Below, piece by piece: positions 26,694-35,966 of a DNA stretch of 64,000 nucleotides. The notes under the pieces were generated by a model that saw nothing but the letters and a program-made list of their open reading frames with translations, was not told the DNA's origin and did not search any database. The stretch's first letter is position 1. Every line of letters begins with the position of its first letter. This DNA comes from Amycolatopsis nivea (lineage in GTDB: Bacteria; Actinomycetota; Actinomycetes; Mycobacteriales; Pseudonocardiaceae). The position numbers were made by a program, and so were the translations under genes. The stretch covers positions 1 through 64,000 of the forward strand of contig NZ_SDLT01000027.1 of assembly GCF_004522235.1 (NCBI RefSeq). Reading direction: 5' to 3'.

Positions 26694-27628
26694 GCCGGCG
26701 CCTCTTCCGGCCATCCGGCGACGCGGACGACGCGCCCGTCCGAGGCGACCAGGCGAGCGGGCAGCCGGCGTTCCGCGAGCCACGCCGGAGCGAGTTCGCC
26801 GAGCACGACGGCCGCGGTGCTGGCCGTGTTGGCGTCCGCGCACGTGGCCGCCGCGACGGTCACAGTCCGCCAGCAGGGATCCGGGATGTCCCCGGTGCGC
26901 GGATCGACGATGTGGTGCACCGTCCGCCCGGCTCGCCGCCAGGTGCGGCACACCGTGCTGGACGTGGCCAGTCCGCCGCTGGCCACGGCGATCACCGGGT
27001 CGCGGAGAGGATCCGCCGCGGCGTGGTCCTCGCCGACCACCACCGGCCATCCCCCGGCCGGTGCGCGTCCCGCGACAGCGACGTCGCCGCCGAGCCCGAC
27101 CAGCACGCCGCAGCCGAGTTCGCGCGCGAGCGCGGTGCTGGCGCGGTCGGCTGCCCAGGCCTTCCCGGTAGCTCCCAGGTCCAGCCGCACGCCGCGCGGG
27201 ACGACGACCTCGCGCCGGGGCCAGTCGGCGGTGATCCGCCACCAGCCCGGAGCCTCGCCCGCCGGCTTGACCGGTGCCGCGAGATCGCGATCGATCGCGG
27301 AGAAGTCCCGGTCGTAGCCGAGGTCGCACACGGCTTGGCCGACGGTCGGATCGACCAGCCCGCCGGTCGCCTCGGCGGCCCGCAACGCGACCTGCAGCGC
27401 TTCGGCCAGCAAGGGGCTGACCCGCACGGGAGAACCGGCGTGGCGGTGCAGCTCGGCGATCTCCGAATCGTCGCGAAACCGGCTGCACGTCTCGTCGACG
27501 GCACGCAGTTCAGTCCGGAGCAGGTCCGTCGCGATCGGGAGGCGGTCCGGCTCGGTGACCACCAGTTCGGCCGTGGTGCCCAGCGCGCGGAACCGGATGC
27601 TCGCGAACGGTTCGGCGGCCGTGGTCAT
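26690..27628 (-). CDS. apbE: FAD:protein FMN transferase (ApbE)
   Basis: The 312-aa enzyme attaches FMN covalently to Thr/Ser of target proteins outside the membrane. It shows FRALGTTAELVV, RFRDDSEIAELHRH, DLGATGKAWAADRAS, LVGLGGDVAVAGR, ASGGLATSS and HIVDPRTG, all typical. No N-terminal signal or lipobox is visible, which is unusual for an enzyme acting outside. It overlaps both neighbours by 4 bp. No FMN_bind domain or D-G-x-T-G-A-T target motif occurs in the operon, so its substrate must be elsewhere or is unusual. Confidence 0.92.
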   Translation of the reverse strand: MTTAAEPFASIRFRALGTTAELVVTEPDRLPIATDLLRTELRAVDETCSRFRDDSEIAELHRHAGSPVRVSPLLAEALQVALRAAEATGGLVDPTVGQAVCDLGYDRDFSAIDRDLAAPVKPAGEAPGWWRITADWPRREVVVPRGVRLDLGATGKAWAADRASTALARELGCGVLVGLGGDVAVAGRAPAGGWPVVVGEDHAAADPLRDPVIAVASGGLATSSTVCRTWRRAGRTVHHIVDPRTGDIPDPCWRTVTVAAATCADANTASTAAVVLGELAPAWLAERRLPARLVASDGRVVRVAGWPEEAPA

Positions 27629-27948
27629 GAGCCGCCCGAGCGCGCGGCACTGTGGTGCCGGCGACCGACGACCGGCGGCTGCGCGGGCGGGCTGACCGCC
27701 GGAGGCGCGCTGCTCTCCGGGATGCTGTCCGGGGTGCTGTCCGCGGAGGTCTGCGGCGGCGGGACCGCGGACGGCGAGGAGGTCACCGGCGGAGAAGCCG
27801 GTGCGGTGGTGTCCGCCGTCGCTTGCTGAGCGAGCGTCACCCCGAAGACCGTGGCCAGCGCCGCGCCGCCCAGTCCCGCCGTCCACGTCGCCGTCGAGAC
27901 GCTGCGGCGGCCGCGGGCACGGGCCCGGACGCGTTGCCGGTGATTCAC
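27625..27948 (-). CDS. Small membrane-anchored Pro/Ser/Thr-rich protein
   Basis: The 107-aa protein has an Arg-rich N terminus (RQRVRARARGRRS), one hydrophobic segment at about 24-40 (GLGGAALATVFGVTLAQ), and a disordered Ser/Pro/Thr tail to the end. This resembles the N-terminal half of actinobacterial FMN-binding proteins that are partners of ApbE, but the FMN_bind domain is absent. Start is GTG with GGAAGGAG seven bases away. It heads the electron-transfer operon and overlaps apbE by 4 bp. Confidence 0.75.
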   Translation of the reverse strand: MNHRQRVRARARGRRSVSTATWTAGLGGAALATVFGVTLAQQATADTTAPASPPVTSSPSAVPPPQTSADSTPDSIPESSAPPAVSPPAQPPVVGRRHHSAARSGGS

Positions 27949-28059
27949 GCGGGTCTCCTTCCGGGAGGTCTGCTGCCCAGTTTCGACGGGAGTCCTGGGG
28001 AAAATCTGGGAATCCGGGCCGCGGATGCCGCGTGCCGCGCGGGCAGGCACGATTGCGGG

Positions 28060-28743
28060 ATGGACACTGCGCACCCCGGCTCCGGCCGGGTCCTGCTGGT
28101 CGAGGACAACGCCGAACTGGCCGAGCTCCTGACCGAACTGCTGTCCGACGAGGGCTACGAGGTCGAAACCGCCGCGGACGGGCAACGCGGCCTGCACCTC
28201 GGCCTGGTGCGGCAGTACGACGTGGTGATCCTGGACCGGGGCCTGCCCGCGCTCGACGGCCTCGACGTGCTCGCCCGGCTGCGCGGCAAAGGCGTCACGA
28301 CGCCGGTGCTGGTGCTTTCCGCGCTCGGCAACCCCGCGGACCGCGTCGCGGGCTTGGACGCCGGAGCCGAGGACTATCTGCCCAAACCGTTCGATGTGGA
28401 CGAACTGCTCGCCAGGCTGCGCGCGCTGCGCCGCCGCCACCTCGACGTCGCCCGGGTGCTGCCGGTCGGCACGATGCGGCTGAACCTGGACACCCGCCAG
28501 GTCGAGCCGGGCCCCGGGGCGGGCGAGCCGGTCCGGCTGTCCGAACGGGAATGCGCGCTGCTGGCGACGCTCGCGGGCAGGCCCTCCCGGGTCTTCACCC
28601 GGCGGGACCTGCTCAGCCTGGCCTTCCCGGAGGCCGACAGCGAGGCCGTCGTCGACACCTACGTGTCGTACCTGCGCCGAAAGCTCGGGCGGCCGGTCAT
28701 CGCGACGGTCCACGGGCGCGGATACCAGCTGGGCGCGCCGTGA
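28060..28743 (+). CDS. OmpR-family response regulator
   Basis: The 227-aa regulator has a receiver domain with acidic pocket Glu15/Asp16 (LLVEDN), phosphoacceptor Asp59 (VVILDRGLP), and Lys in DYLPKPFD near 109. A winged-helix DNA-binding domain has RLSERECALLATLAGRPSRVFTRRDLL and VDTYVSYLRRKLG. It is divergent from the electron-transfer operon with 111 bp between starts, so that operon is a natural target. The GTG of the kinase overlaps its stop. Confidence 0.93.
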   Translation: MDTAHPGSGRVLLVEDNAELAELLTELLSDEGYEVETAADGQRGLHLGLVRQYDVVILDRGLPALDGLDVLARLRGKGVTTPVLVLSALGNPADRVAGLDAGAEDYLPKPFDVDELLARLRALRRRHLDVARVLPVGTMRLNLDTRQVEPGPGAGEPVRLSERECALLATLAGRPSRVFTRRDLLSLAFPEADSEAVVDTYVSYLRRKLGRPVIATVHGRGYQLGAP

Positions 28744-29978
28744 GCCGCCCGCCGGCTTCTACCGAAGCGAGGCTGCTGCGACGCGCGACCTGGCGACTGG
28801 GCTTGCAGGTCGGGCTGTCCGTCGCCGCGATTGTCGTGCTGCTGTCCGGCCTCGCGGTGTTGATGGTGCTGCGAAGCCAGCAAACCGGCGTGGCCGCCCT
28901 GCTGCAGCAGGCCGCCTCTCAGGCCGACGATGTGCAGGACCCGCCCGCCGGGGTATGGCTCGCCATCCAGGGACCCGGCGGCCTGGCGTCGACGCCCGGC
29001 GCACCGGCCGTCCTGCCCGACCGGGCGGCGCTGGCGAACGTCGCGAAGACCGGGACCGCGCAAACCGACGAGGTCCGCGGCGAGCGAGCCGGCTACGAGG
29101 TCTACACCGAGCAGCGCGGCACGCAGACCGTGCAAGCGGCGCTGGACCTGCGGGCGAACAACGACGAACGCGAGCGGTTGCTCGCCGCCATGCTCTTCAG
29201 CGGCGGAGTGGGACTGCTGCTGGCAGTAGGCGCGGGTGTGTGGTTCGGGCGGCGCGCGGTCGCACCGCTGGCCACCGCGCTGGGCATGCAACGACGCTTC
29301 GTCGCCGACGCGAGCCACGAACTCCGCACCCCGTTGACCCTGCTGTCCATGCGCGTCCAGGTGCTGCGCCGGCATCTGCGGCGCGGCGACTCCCGAGAAC
29401 GGCTGACCGCCGAAATCGACGGGGTCGTCGCCGACGCCGGGCACCTCACCGACATCCTCGAAGACCTTCTGCTGGCCGCCGACGTCCGCGCGGACGGACT
29501 CACCGCGACGCTCGATCTCGTGGAACTCGCCGCCCGGGCGGCCGCCGCCGGAACCCCGGCCGCGGCCGAGCGCTCGATCGTCATCGAGGCACGCCCGACG
29601 GTGCCGACGCTGCTCGTGCGCGGCACTCAGGGCGGCCTCCTCCGCGCCGTGACCGCGTTGGTCGACAACGCCGTCACGCACGCCCGTTCGGCGGTCACCA
29701 TCACGACGAAGCGAACCGGAACCACCGGCGTCGTCGAGGTTTCCGACGACGGGCCCGGCATCGACCCCGCGGTCCTGCCGGGGTTGTTCGAGCGGTTCTC
29801 CTCCGCCCGCCCCGAATCCTCGCCGCGCCGCCACTACGGCCTCGGGCTGGCGCTGGTGAGCGAAATCGCCGACCGGCACGGCGGCCACGTCACGGCCGGA
29901 AGCAATCCCGGCGGCGGAGCGCTGCTAACCCTCACCCTGCCGCTGGCCGGACGCGATTCCCGCGCCGCTCCCGGCTGA
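28740..29978 (+). CDS. Sensor histidine kinase
   Basis: The 412-aa membrane kinase has helices at about 22-44 and 150-170 flanking a 100-residue external sensor. The dimerisation box FVADASHELRTPLTLLSM has His193, followed by N-box VDNAVTHARS, DDGPGIDP, and GLGLALVSEIADRHGG. A clear HAMP domain is not evident between helix 2 and the His box. It starts at GTG with a GTGA overlap, giving co-expression with the regulator. The ligand is unknown. This pair is OmpR-type and is not the NarL-type DosRS. Confidence 0.93.
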   Translation: MSRPPASTEARLLRRATWRLGLQVGLSVAAIVVLLSGLAVLMVLRSQQTGVAALLQQAASQADDVQDPPAGVWLAIQGPGGLASTPGAPAVLPDRAALANVAKTGTAQTDEVRGERAGYEVYTEQRGTQTVQAALDLRANNDERERLLAAMLFSGGVGLLLAVGAGVWFGRRAVAPLATALGMQRRFVADASHELRTPLTLLSMRVQVLRRHLRRGDSRERLTAEIDGVVADAGHLTDILEDLLLAADVRADGLTATLDLVELAARAAAAGTPAAAERSIVIEARPTVPTLLVRGTQGGLLRAVTALVDNAVTHARSAVTITTKRTGTTGVVEVSDDGPGIDPAVLPGLFERFSSARPESSPRRHYGLGLALVSEIADRHGGHVTAGSNPGGGALLTLTLPLAGRDSRAAPG

Positions 29979-30054
29979 TCAGCCGATTCTGAGCAGGGAG
30001 CCGGCGGCAGCGAAGCCGCGGCCCGTCCTCGTTGCCGCAGAACGTCTTCCGCGG

Positions 30055-30317
30055 TCAACGACGCGCGATGAGGTCCACCCCGTCCGGCACCGAGATGCCT
30101 CCGCTGAGGATCTCGACCGCTAGCCGGCTGGATGCTCATCGGCGACGCCAGCAGCGACAGCGGCCACCGGCGCTGCCCTTCGTCCTCCGCGGCGAGGACA
30201 TTGCGCCCTGCCGTTCCCCCGACGGCAAGAAGAAGAATCGAAAGCGCGAGAGCCGCGAGCGGGCCAACCCCGACGATTCGGCAGCAGCGCTCTCGCCTCG
30301 AGCGGTGGTAGCGGCAT
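30055..30317 (-). pseudogene. Possible frameshifted small membrane protein
   Basis: Coding-like stretches with strong third-position GC occur in different frames of the leftward strand. They are, in order, MPLPPLEARALLP; then IVGVGPLAALALSILLLAVG, which runs on through GRNVLAAEDEG and WPLSLLASPMSI; then LAVEILSGGISVPDGVDLIA ending at a TGA. Joined, they would give a protein of about 85 aa with one membrane helix. At least two frameshifts separate the pieces, so it is a decayed gene, a sequencing-error locus, or chance. The family is not recognised. Confidence 0.35.
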
Positions 30318-30496
30318 GGGGCTCTTCCCCTCGTCCCCGGCCCCTCCGCTGCCGCCGCTCCCTGCGGAGAACACCGTCACGGCCGTCCGTTCCGCTTGCG
30401 CGGCAGCCGATCGATGGCGGGCGCAAGAGACTCTTCCCGCGGAATCGTGGTGGATTCCCGACAGGACTGCGCGTACGCGCGCATGGCGGCCCGCAG

Positions 30497-30510
30497 AGGC
30501 CGAAGGTCAC
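30497..30510 (+). promoter_or_regulatory. DosR-type box upstream of narG
   Basis: The plus strand reads AGGCCGAAGGTCAC; the reverse complement GTGACCTTCGGCCT matches 12 of 14 bases. It ends 128 bp before the narG start, leaving room for a leader. Confidence 0.55.
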
Positions 30511-30637
30511 TTCGACCCGTGACGAACGCCCGGTGAACGGTCCGCCTCCTTCGCCGAAGCTGAATGGCGTACGGCCGGCACCAGGGTGGTGTCGCAGCGG
30601 GACAGTCCCGCCGAGCCGACCGCCCGAAGGAGTCGCA

Positions 30638-33600
30638 TTGCCCACACGACCAGTGCCGGCCAACGACCGCGTTCCCGGGCACGGACCGCTGCTCGGCGTG
30701 CGGCGGCTGCTGACCAAGGAGACCGTCGGCGACCACGGGCGCACCCTGCACCAGATCGACGCGAACGCGTGGGAGTCGTTCTACCGCGACCGGTGGAGCT
30801 ACGACCGCGTCGTGCGTTCGACGCACGGGGTGAACTGCACCGGTTCGTGCTCGTGGAACGTTTTGGTCAAGGACGGCCTGATCACCTGGGAGCACCAGGC
30901 GACCGACTACCCGGGCACCGGGCCGGACAGCCCCGACTACGAGCCGCGCGGCTGTCCCCGGGGTGCGTCGTTCTCCTGGTACGAGTACTCGCCGTCGCGG
31001 GTGCGCCATCCGTACGTGCGGGGTTCGCTGCTCACGATGTTCCGGGCCGGGCTCAGGCGGTTCGGCGACCCGGTCGCGGCCTGGGCGGACATTGTCGAGG
31101 ACCCGCGCAAAGCCAAGGCCTACAAGGAACAGCGCGGCCGCGGCGGGTTTGTCCGCGCCACCTTCGACGAGGCGACGACGATGATCGCCGCCGCACACGT
31201 CTACACCACCAAGACCTTCGGGCCCGACCGCGTGGTCGGGTTCTCGCCGATCCCGGCGATGTCGATGGCGTCCTTCGCCGCGGGCACCCGCTACCACGCG
31301 CTGCTCGGTGCCACGCTGCTGTCGTTCTACGACTGGTACGCCGACCTGCCGGTCGCTTCGCCGCAGGTGTGGGGCGACCAGACCGACGTGCCCGAGGCGG
31401 GCGACTGGTGGAACTCCACCTACCTGGTCATGTGGGGCTCCAACATCCCGGTCACCCGCACCCCGGACGCGCATTTCCTCGCCGAGGCGCGCTACCGCGG
31501 CGCGAAGGTGGTCGCGGTCAGCCCGGACTATGCCGACAACGTCAAGTTCGCCGACGACTGGCTGGCTCCGCACCCGGGCACGGACGGGGCGCTGGCGATG
31601 GCCATGGGCCACGTCGTCCTCACCGAGTTCTTCCGCGACCGCCAGGTGCCCTACTTCACCGACTACGTGCGGTCCAACACCGACCTGCCGTTCCTCGTGA
31701 CGCTGCGGGAACGCGAGCCCGGCGTCTACGCCACCGACCGCTTCCTCACCGCCGCCGATCTCGGCGACGACGGCGAAGGGGCGCGGCACAAGACCGTCCT
31801 GCTCGACGACGCCACTGGAAAACCCTTGGTGCCCAACGGATCCCTGGGTTTCCGTTACGGCGCCGAGGGCGAAGGCCGCTGGAACCTCGACCTCGGCGAC
31901 GTCGTGCCCGCGCTCGGCGTGCTCGGCCACGCCAGCGGCCAGGTCGCCGTCGACCTCGCCCGCTTCGACATCGGCGAGACCGAGGGCGGCGCCACCATGC
32001 GGCGCGGCGTGCCCGTCGTGCGGGTCGGAGAACACCTCGTCACCAGCGTCTTCGACCTGCTCATGGCCCAGTACGGCGTCCAGCGCGGCGACCTGCCGGG
32101 CGAGTGGCCCACCGGGTACGACGACGCCGACGCTCCGCACACCCCGGCCTGGCAAGAGCGGATCACCGGCGTGCCGGCGGCGCTGGCCGCCCGGATCGGG
32201 CGCGAACTGGCGCGCAACGCCGAACGCAGCCACGGCCGGTCGATGATCGCGCTCGGCGCGGGCGCGAACCAGTGGTTCCACTCGGACATGACCTACCGCG
32301 CGCTGATCGCACTGGTCACCCTCACCGGCTGCCAGGGCGTCAACGGCGGCGGCTGGGCGCACTACGTCGGGCAGGAGAAGGCCCGGCCGCTCACCGGGCA
32401 GCAGCACCTGAGCTTCGCCTTCGACTGGCAGCGCCCGATGCGCCACCAGGCCGCCACGCCGTTCTGGTACCTGCACACCGACCAGTGGCGCTACGAGAAA
32501 GTGCCCGCCGACGAGCTGGCTTCCCCGCTCGGCGAGGGCAGGCTGGCCGGGATGTCCTTCGCCGACACGGTCGCTGCCGCGCAGCGGATGGGCTGGTCGC
32601 CCGGCCACCCCGCGTTCGACCGCAACCCGCTCGACCTCGCCGACGAGGCCGCGGCCGCCGGAGTCAGCGCGGCCGAGCACATCGTCGGCGAACTGCGAGC
32701 GGGGCGGCTGCACGCGGTCGCCGACGACCCCGACGACCCGGCGAACTTCCCGCGCTGCCTGACCCTGTGGCGGGCCAACCTGCTCGGCTCCTCGGGCAAG
32801 GGCAACGAGTTCTTCCTCAAGCACCTGCTCGGCGTGGATTCCCTCGCCTCGGCCGACGAATGCGGCACCGACGAACGCCCGCGCGACGTGAAGTGGCGGG
32901 ACGACGCGCCGACCGGCAAGCTCGACCTGCTCACCACGGTCGACTTCCGGATGACCAACACCGGCCTGCACTCCGACCTCGTGCTGCCCGCCGCGACCTG
33001 GTACGAGAAGCACGACATCTCCACCACCGACATGCACCCCTTCGTGCACGCCTTCTCCCCCGCGGTCGAGCCGCCCGGGGAGGTGCGCACCGACTACGAC
33101 GCGTTCCTCGCACTGGCGGACAAGGTCAGCGAGCTCGCGGTCGCCCACCTCGGCACTCGCCGCGACGTGCTGGCCGCGCCGCTGCAGCACGACACTCCCG
33201 ACGAACTGGCCACGCCGTCCGGACGGGTCCGGGACTGGGGCCGCGGCGAATGCGAGCCGGTGCCGGGCGTGACGATGCCGAAGCTGATCGAAATCGAGCG
33301 CGACTACACCCTGCTCGGCGCCAAGATGCGCGCGGTCGGCCCGCTGCTGGACAAACTCGGCACCACCACCAAGGGCATCACCGTCGACGTCGCCCCGGAA
33401 CTGGAATACCTGCGCCGCCGCAACGGCGTCATCGCCGACGGCCCGCTCGCCGGGCGGCCGTCGCTGTCCACCGCGGACCGGATGTGCGAGGCGATCCTCG
33501 CGCTCTCCGGCACGACCAACGGCCGCGTCGCGCACGAAGGCTTCCTGCAGCTGGAAAAGCAGACCGGGCAGCAGTTCACCGACCTGGTCGAGGGCCACGA

Positions 33601-34339
33601 AACCGAGCACGTCACCTACGCGGCCACGCAACAGGCCCCGCAGCCGGTGATCACGAGCCCGGAATGGTCCGGTTCGGAAAAGGGCGGCCGCCGCTATTCG
33701 CCGTTCACCATCAACGTCGAGCGCCGCAAGCCGTGGCACACGCTCACCGGACGGCAGCAGTTCTTCGTCGAACACGACTGGGTCGCCGAACTGGGCGAGC
33801 ATCTGCCCGGCTACCGGCCGCCGCTCAACATGGCGCGGCACTTCGGGAAGCCCGGCGACCTCGCCGACGGCGGCGTCACCGTCCGGTTCCTGACCCCGCA
33901 CGCGAAATGGTCGATCCACTCGATGTACCACGACAACGAGCTGATGCTCGCGCTGTCGCGCGGCGGGCCGGTGCTGTGGATGAGCGTCGAGGACGCCGCG
34001 AAGATCGGCGTCGCCGACAACGACTGGGTCGAGGCGGTCAACCGCAACGGCGTGATCGTCGCCAGGGCCGTGGTCAGCCACCGGATGCCCGAGGGCACGG
34101 TGTTCCAGTACCACTCCCCCGAGCGGACGGTGAACGTCCCGAAGACCGAAAAAGGCGGCCGCGGCAAGGGAAAGCGCGGCGGCTACCACAACTCGATGAC
34201 CCGGTTGCTGGTCAAGCCCACGCATCTCGCGGGCGGGCACGCCCAGCTGACCTATGCCTTCAACTACTACGGACCGATCGGCAGCCAGCGCGACGAGATC
34301 ACCGTCGTGCGGCGGCGCAGCCAGGAAGTGGAGTACTGA
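30638..34339 (+). CDS. narG: Respiratory nitrate reductase alpha subunit
   Basis: The 1233-aa catalytic subunit reduces nitrate to nitrite at a molybdenum bis-MGD centre. The N-terminal Fe-S motif is HGVNCTGSCSWNVLVKDG, with His as first ligand as in NarG. It is followed by RGCPRGASFSWYEYSPSR. Length equals the family norm. I chose TTG because GAAGGAG lies five bases before it and the protein then starts PTRPVPANDRVPG. There is no twin-arginine signal, so it is a cytoplasmic-facing enzyme. narHJI follow, one base to overlapping. Confidence 0.95.
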   Translation: MPTRPVPANDRVPGHGPLLGVRRLLTKETVGDHGRTLHQIDANAWESFYRDRWSYDRVVRSTHGVNCTGSCSWNVLVKDGLITWEHQATDYPGTGPDSPDYEPRGCPRGASFSWYEYSPSRVRHPYVRGSLLTMFRAGLRRFGDPVAAWADIVEDPRKAKAYKEQRGRGGFVRATFDEATTMIAAAHVYTTKTFGPDRVVGFSPIPAMSMASFAAGTRYHALLGATLLSFYDWYADLPVASPQVWGDQTDVPEAGDWWNSTYLVMWGSNIPVTRTPDAHFLAEARYRGAKVVAVSPDYADNVKFADDWLAPHPGTDGALAMAMGHVVLTEFFRDRQVPYFTDYVRSNTDLPFLVTLREREPGVYATDRFLTAADLGDDGEGARHKTVLLDDATGKPLVPNGSLGFRYGAEGEGRWNLDLGDVVPALGVLGHASGQVAVDLARFDIGETEGGATMRRGVPVVRVGEHLVTSVFDLLMAQYGVQRGDLPGEWPTGYDDADAPHTPAWQERITGVPAALAARIGRELARNAERSHGRSMIALGAGANQWFHSDMTYRALIALVTLTGCQGVNGGGWAHYVGQEKARPLTGQQHLSFAFDWQRPMRHQAATPFWYLHTDQWRYEKVPADELASPLGEGRLAGMSFADTVAAAQRMGWSPGHPAFDRNPLDLADEAAAAGVSAAEHIVGELRAGRLHAVADDPDDPANFPRCLTLWRANLLGSSGKGNEFFLKHLLGVDSLASADECGTDERPRDVKWRDDAPTGKLDLLTTVDFRMTNTGLHSDLVLPAATWYEKHDISTTDMHPFVHAFSPAVEPPGEVRTDYDAFLALADKVSELAVAHLGTRRDVLAAPLQHDTPDELATPSGRVRDWGRGECEPVPGVTMPKLIEIERDYTLLGAKMRAVGPLLDKLGTTTKGITVDVAPELEYLRRRNGVIADGPLAGRPSLSTADRMCEAILALSGTTNGRVAHEGFLQLEKQTGQQFTDLVEGHETEHVTYAATQQAPQPVITSPEWSGSEKGGRRYSPFTINVERRKPWHTLTGRQQFFVEHDWVAELGEHLPGYRPPLNMARHFGKPGDLADGGVTVRFLTPHAKWSIHSMYHDNELMLALSRGGPVLWMSVEDAAKIGVADNDWVEAVNRNGVIVARAVVSHRMPEGTVFQYHSPERTVNVPKTEKGGRGKGKRGGYHNSMTRLLVKPTHLAGGHAQLTYAFNYYGPIGSQRDEITVVRRRSQEVEY

Positions 34340-34340
34340 C

Positions 34341-35966
34341 ATGCGCATCCGCGCTCAAGTGGCGATGGTGATGAACCTCGACAAGTGCATCGGGTGCCAC
34401 ACCTGCTCGGTCACCTGCAAGCAGACCTGGACCAACCGCGAGGGCACCGAGTACGTCTGGTTCAACAACGTCGAGACCAAACCCGGCATCGGCTACCCGA
34501 AGCACTACGAGGACCAGGAACGCTGGAAAGGCGGCTGGAAGCTCGACGCCAAGGGCAGGCTGGTGCTCCGCTCCGGCGGCCGGGCGAAGCGGCTGTCGCG
34601 GATCTTCGCCAACCCGGACCTGCCGTCGCTCGAGGACTATTACGAACCCGCCACCTTCGACAAGGACATCCTCCTCGACGCGCCGGCCGGGTCGGCCGAC
34701 ACGCCGGTCAAGCAGCCGCGTTCGGCGCTCACCGGCGAGCCGATGCGCCTGGAGTGGGGCGCCAACTGGGAGGACGGTCTCGGCGGCGCGCCCGAACGGG
34801 CCGGAACCGACCCGAACATCGCGGCCATGGACCCCGAGGCCGCCGCGCGGGTGAAGTTCGAGTTCGAGAAGACGTTCATGTTCCACCTGCCGCGGATCTG
34901 CGAGCACTGCCTGAACCCGGCGTGCGTATCCGCCTGTCCCTCGGGCGCGATGTACAAACGCGAGGAGGACGGGATCGTCCTGGTCGACCAGGACCGGTGC
35001 CGCGGCTGGCGGATGTGCGTGAGCGCGTGCCCGTACAAGAAGGTCTACGTCAACCACGCCACCGGCAAAGCGGAGAAGTGCACCTTTTGCTTCCCGCGGA
35101 TCGAAGCGGGCCAGCCGACCATTTGTTCCGAAACGTGCGTCGGCAGGCTGCGCTATCTCGGGCTGGTCTTCTACGACGAGGACGCAGTACTGGCCGCGGC
35201 CTCGGTGGAGGACGGGCACGAGCTGCTCGCCGCGCAGCGGGCGGTGTTCCTCGATCCGCACGACCCCGAAACGGTGCGGCTGGCGTATGAAGCGGGCCTG
35301 CCGGAGGAATGGGTGCTCGCCGCGCAGGCGTCGCCGGTGTGGCGGCTGATCAGCGAGTACCGGATCGCGTTGCCGCTGCATCCGGAGTACCGCACGCTGC
35401 CGATGGTCTGGTACGTGCCGCCGCTGTCCCCGGTGCTCGACGCGGTCGGGGCCGCCGGACGCGACGACACCGACGCCGACGACGTTTTCCACACCATCCG
35501 CGACCTCCGGATCCCGGTCGAGTACCTGGCGGAACTGTTCACCGCCGGCGACTCCGAGGCAGTCGCCGGAGTGCTGATGAAGCTCGCCGCCATGCGCTCC
35601 TACATGCGGGCGCGCACCCTCGACGGCACTGTCGCCGAGGAACTGTGCGAGGCCGTGGGAATGCCGGGCGAGCAGATCGAATCGATGTACCGGCTCCTGG
35701 CCATCGCCAAGTACGACGAGCGCTACGTCGTGCCCGCGGCCTACGACAAGGACGCCGCGGCCCTCGAAGCGCAGGCAGCGTCCACTTCGGACTGCTCGCT
35801 CGACTGCACGGGCGGGCCGGGGATGACCGAACAGGCCGCCACCGCCGAGCGATTCCACCTCGTGTCCGAAGACGAGCGAGTCCGTCCAGGGCGCCGCGGC
35901 CTCCTCAGCCGTCGCTCCGACGGCAGGCTCGGGCTGACCATCGACCCGGCGGGAGGCACGGCATGA
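34341..35966 (+). CDS. narH: Respiratory nitrate reductase beta subunit
   Basis: The 541-aa iron-sulfur subunit transfers electrons from NarI hemes to NarG. Four Cys groups are visible: LDKCIGCHTCSVTCKQTW near residue 14; ICEHCLNPACVSACPSGAMY; DRCRGWRMCVSACPYKK, where Trp replaces a Cys, giving the known [3Fe-4S] cluster; and KCTFCFPRIEAGQPTICSETC. It begins one base after narG. Confidence 0.95.
   Translation: MRIRAQVAMVMNLDKCIGCHTCSVTCKQTWTNREGTEYVWFNNVETKPGIGYPKHYEDQERWKGGWKLDAKGRLVLRSGGRAKRLSRIFANPDLPSLEDYYEPATFDKDILLDAPAGSADTPVKQPRSALTGEPMRLEWGANWEDGLGGAPERAGTDPNIAAMDPEAAARVKFEFEKTFMFHLPRICEHCLNPACVSACPSGAMYKREEDGIVLVDQDRCRGWRMCVSACPYKKVYVNHATGKAEKCTFCFPRIEAGQPTICSETCVGRLRYLGLVFYDEDAVLAAASVEDGHELLAAQRAVFLDPHDPETVRLAYEAGLPEEWVLAAQASPVWRLISEYRIALPLHPEYRTLPMVWYVPPLSPVLDAVGAAGRDDTDADDVFHTIRDLRIPVEYLAELFTAGDSEAVAGVLMKLAAMRSYMRARTLDGTVAEELCEAVGMPGEQIESMYRLLAIAKYDERYVVPAAYDKDAAALEAQAASTSDCSLDCTGGPGMTEQAATAERFHLVSEDERVRPGRRGLLSRRSDGRLGLTIDPAGGTA

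Larger units (their letters stand above)
29979..30637. other. 659-bp gap between the kinase and narG
   Basis: No intact gene is supported. The left-centre holds a leftward, apparently frameshifted membrane-protein remnant (listed separately). The right part holds a DosR-type box and the leader of narG. The 100 bp just after the kinase stop shows nothing recognisable. Confidence 0.6.

Noticed and set aside
28060..29978. Two-component pair as the DosR/DosS of the island
   Set aside because: The regulator has an OmpR winged-helix and not a NarL-type HTH, and the kinase has no GAF domains. It cannot be the DosRS pair.
30377..34348. Minus-strand open frame of 1323 codons opposite narG
   Set aside because: narG is certain from its Fe-S and cofactor motifs. 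The opposite frame is a codon-bias artefact.
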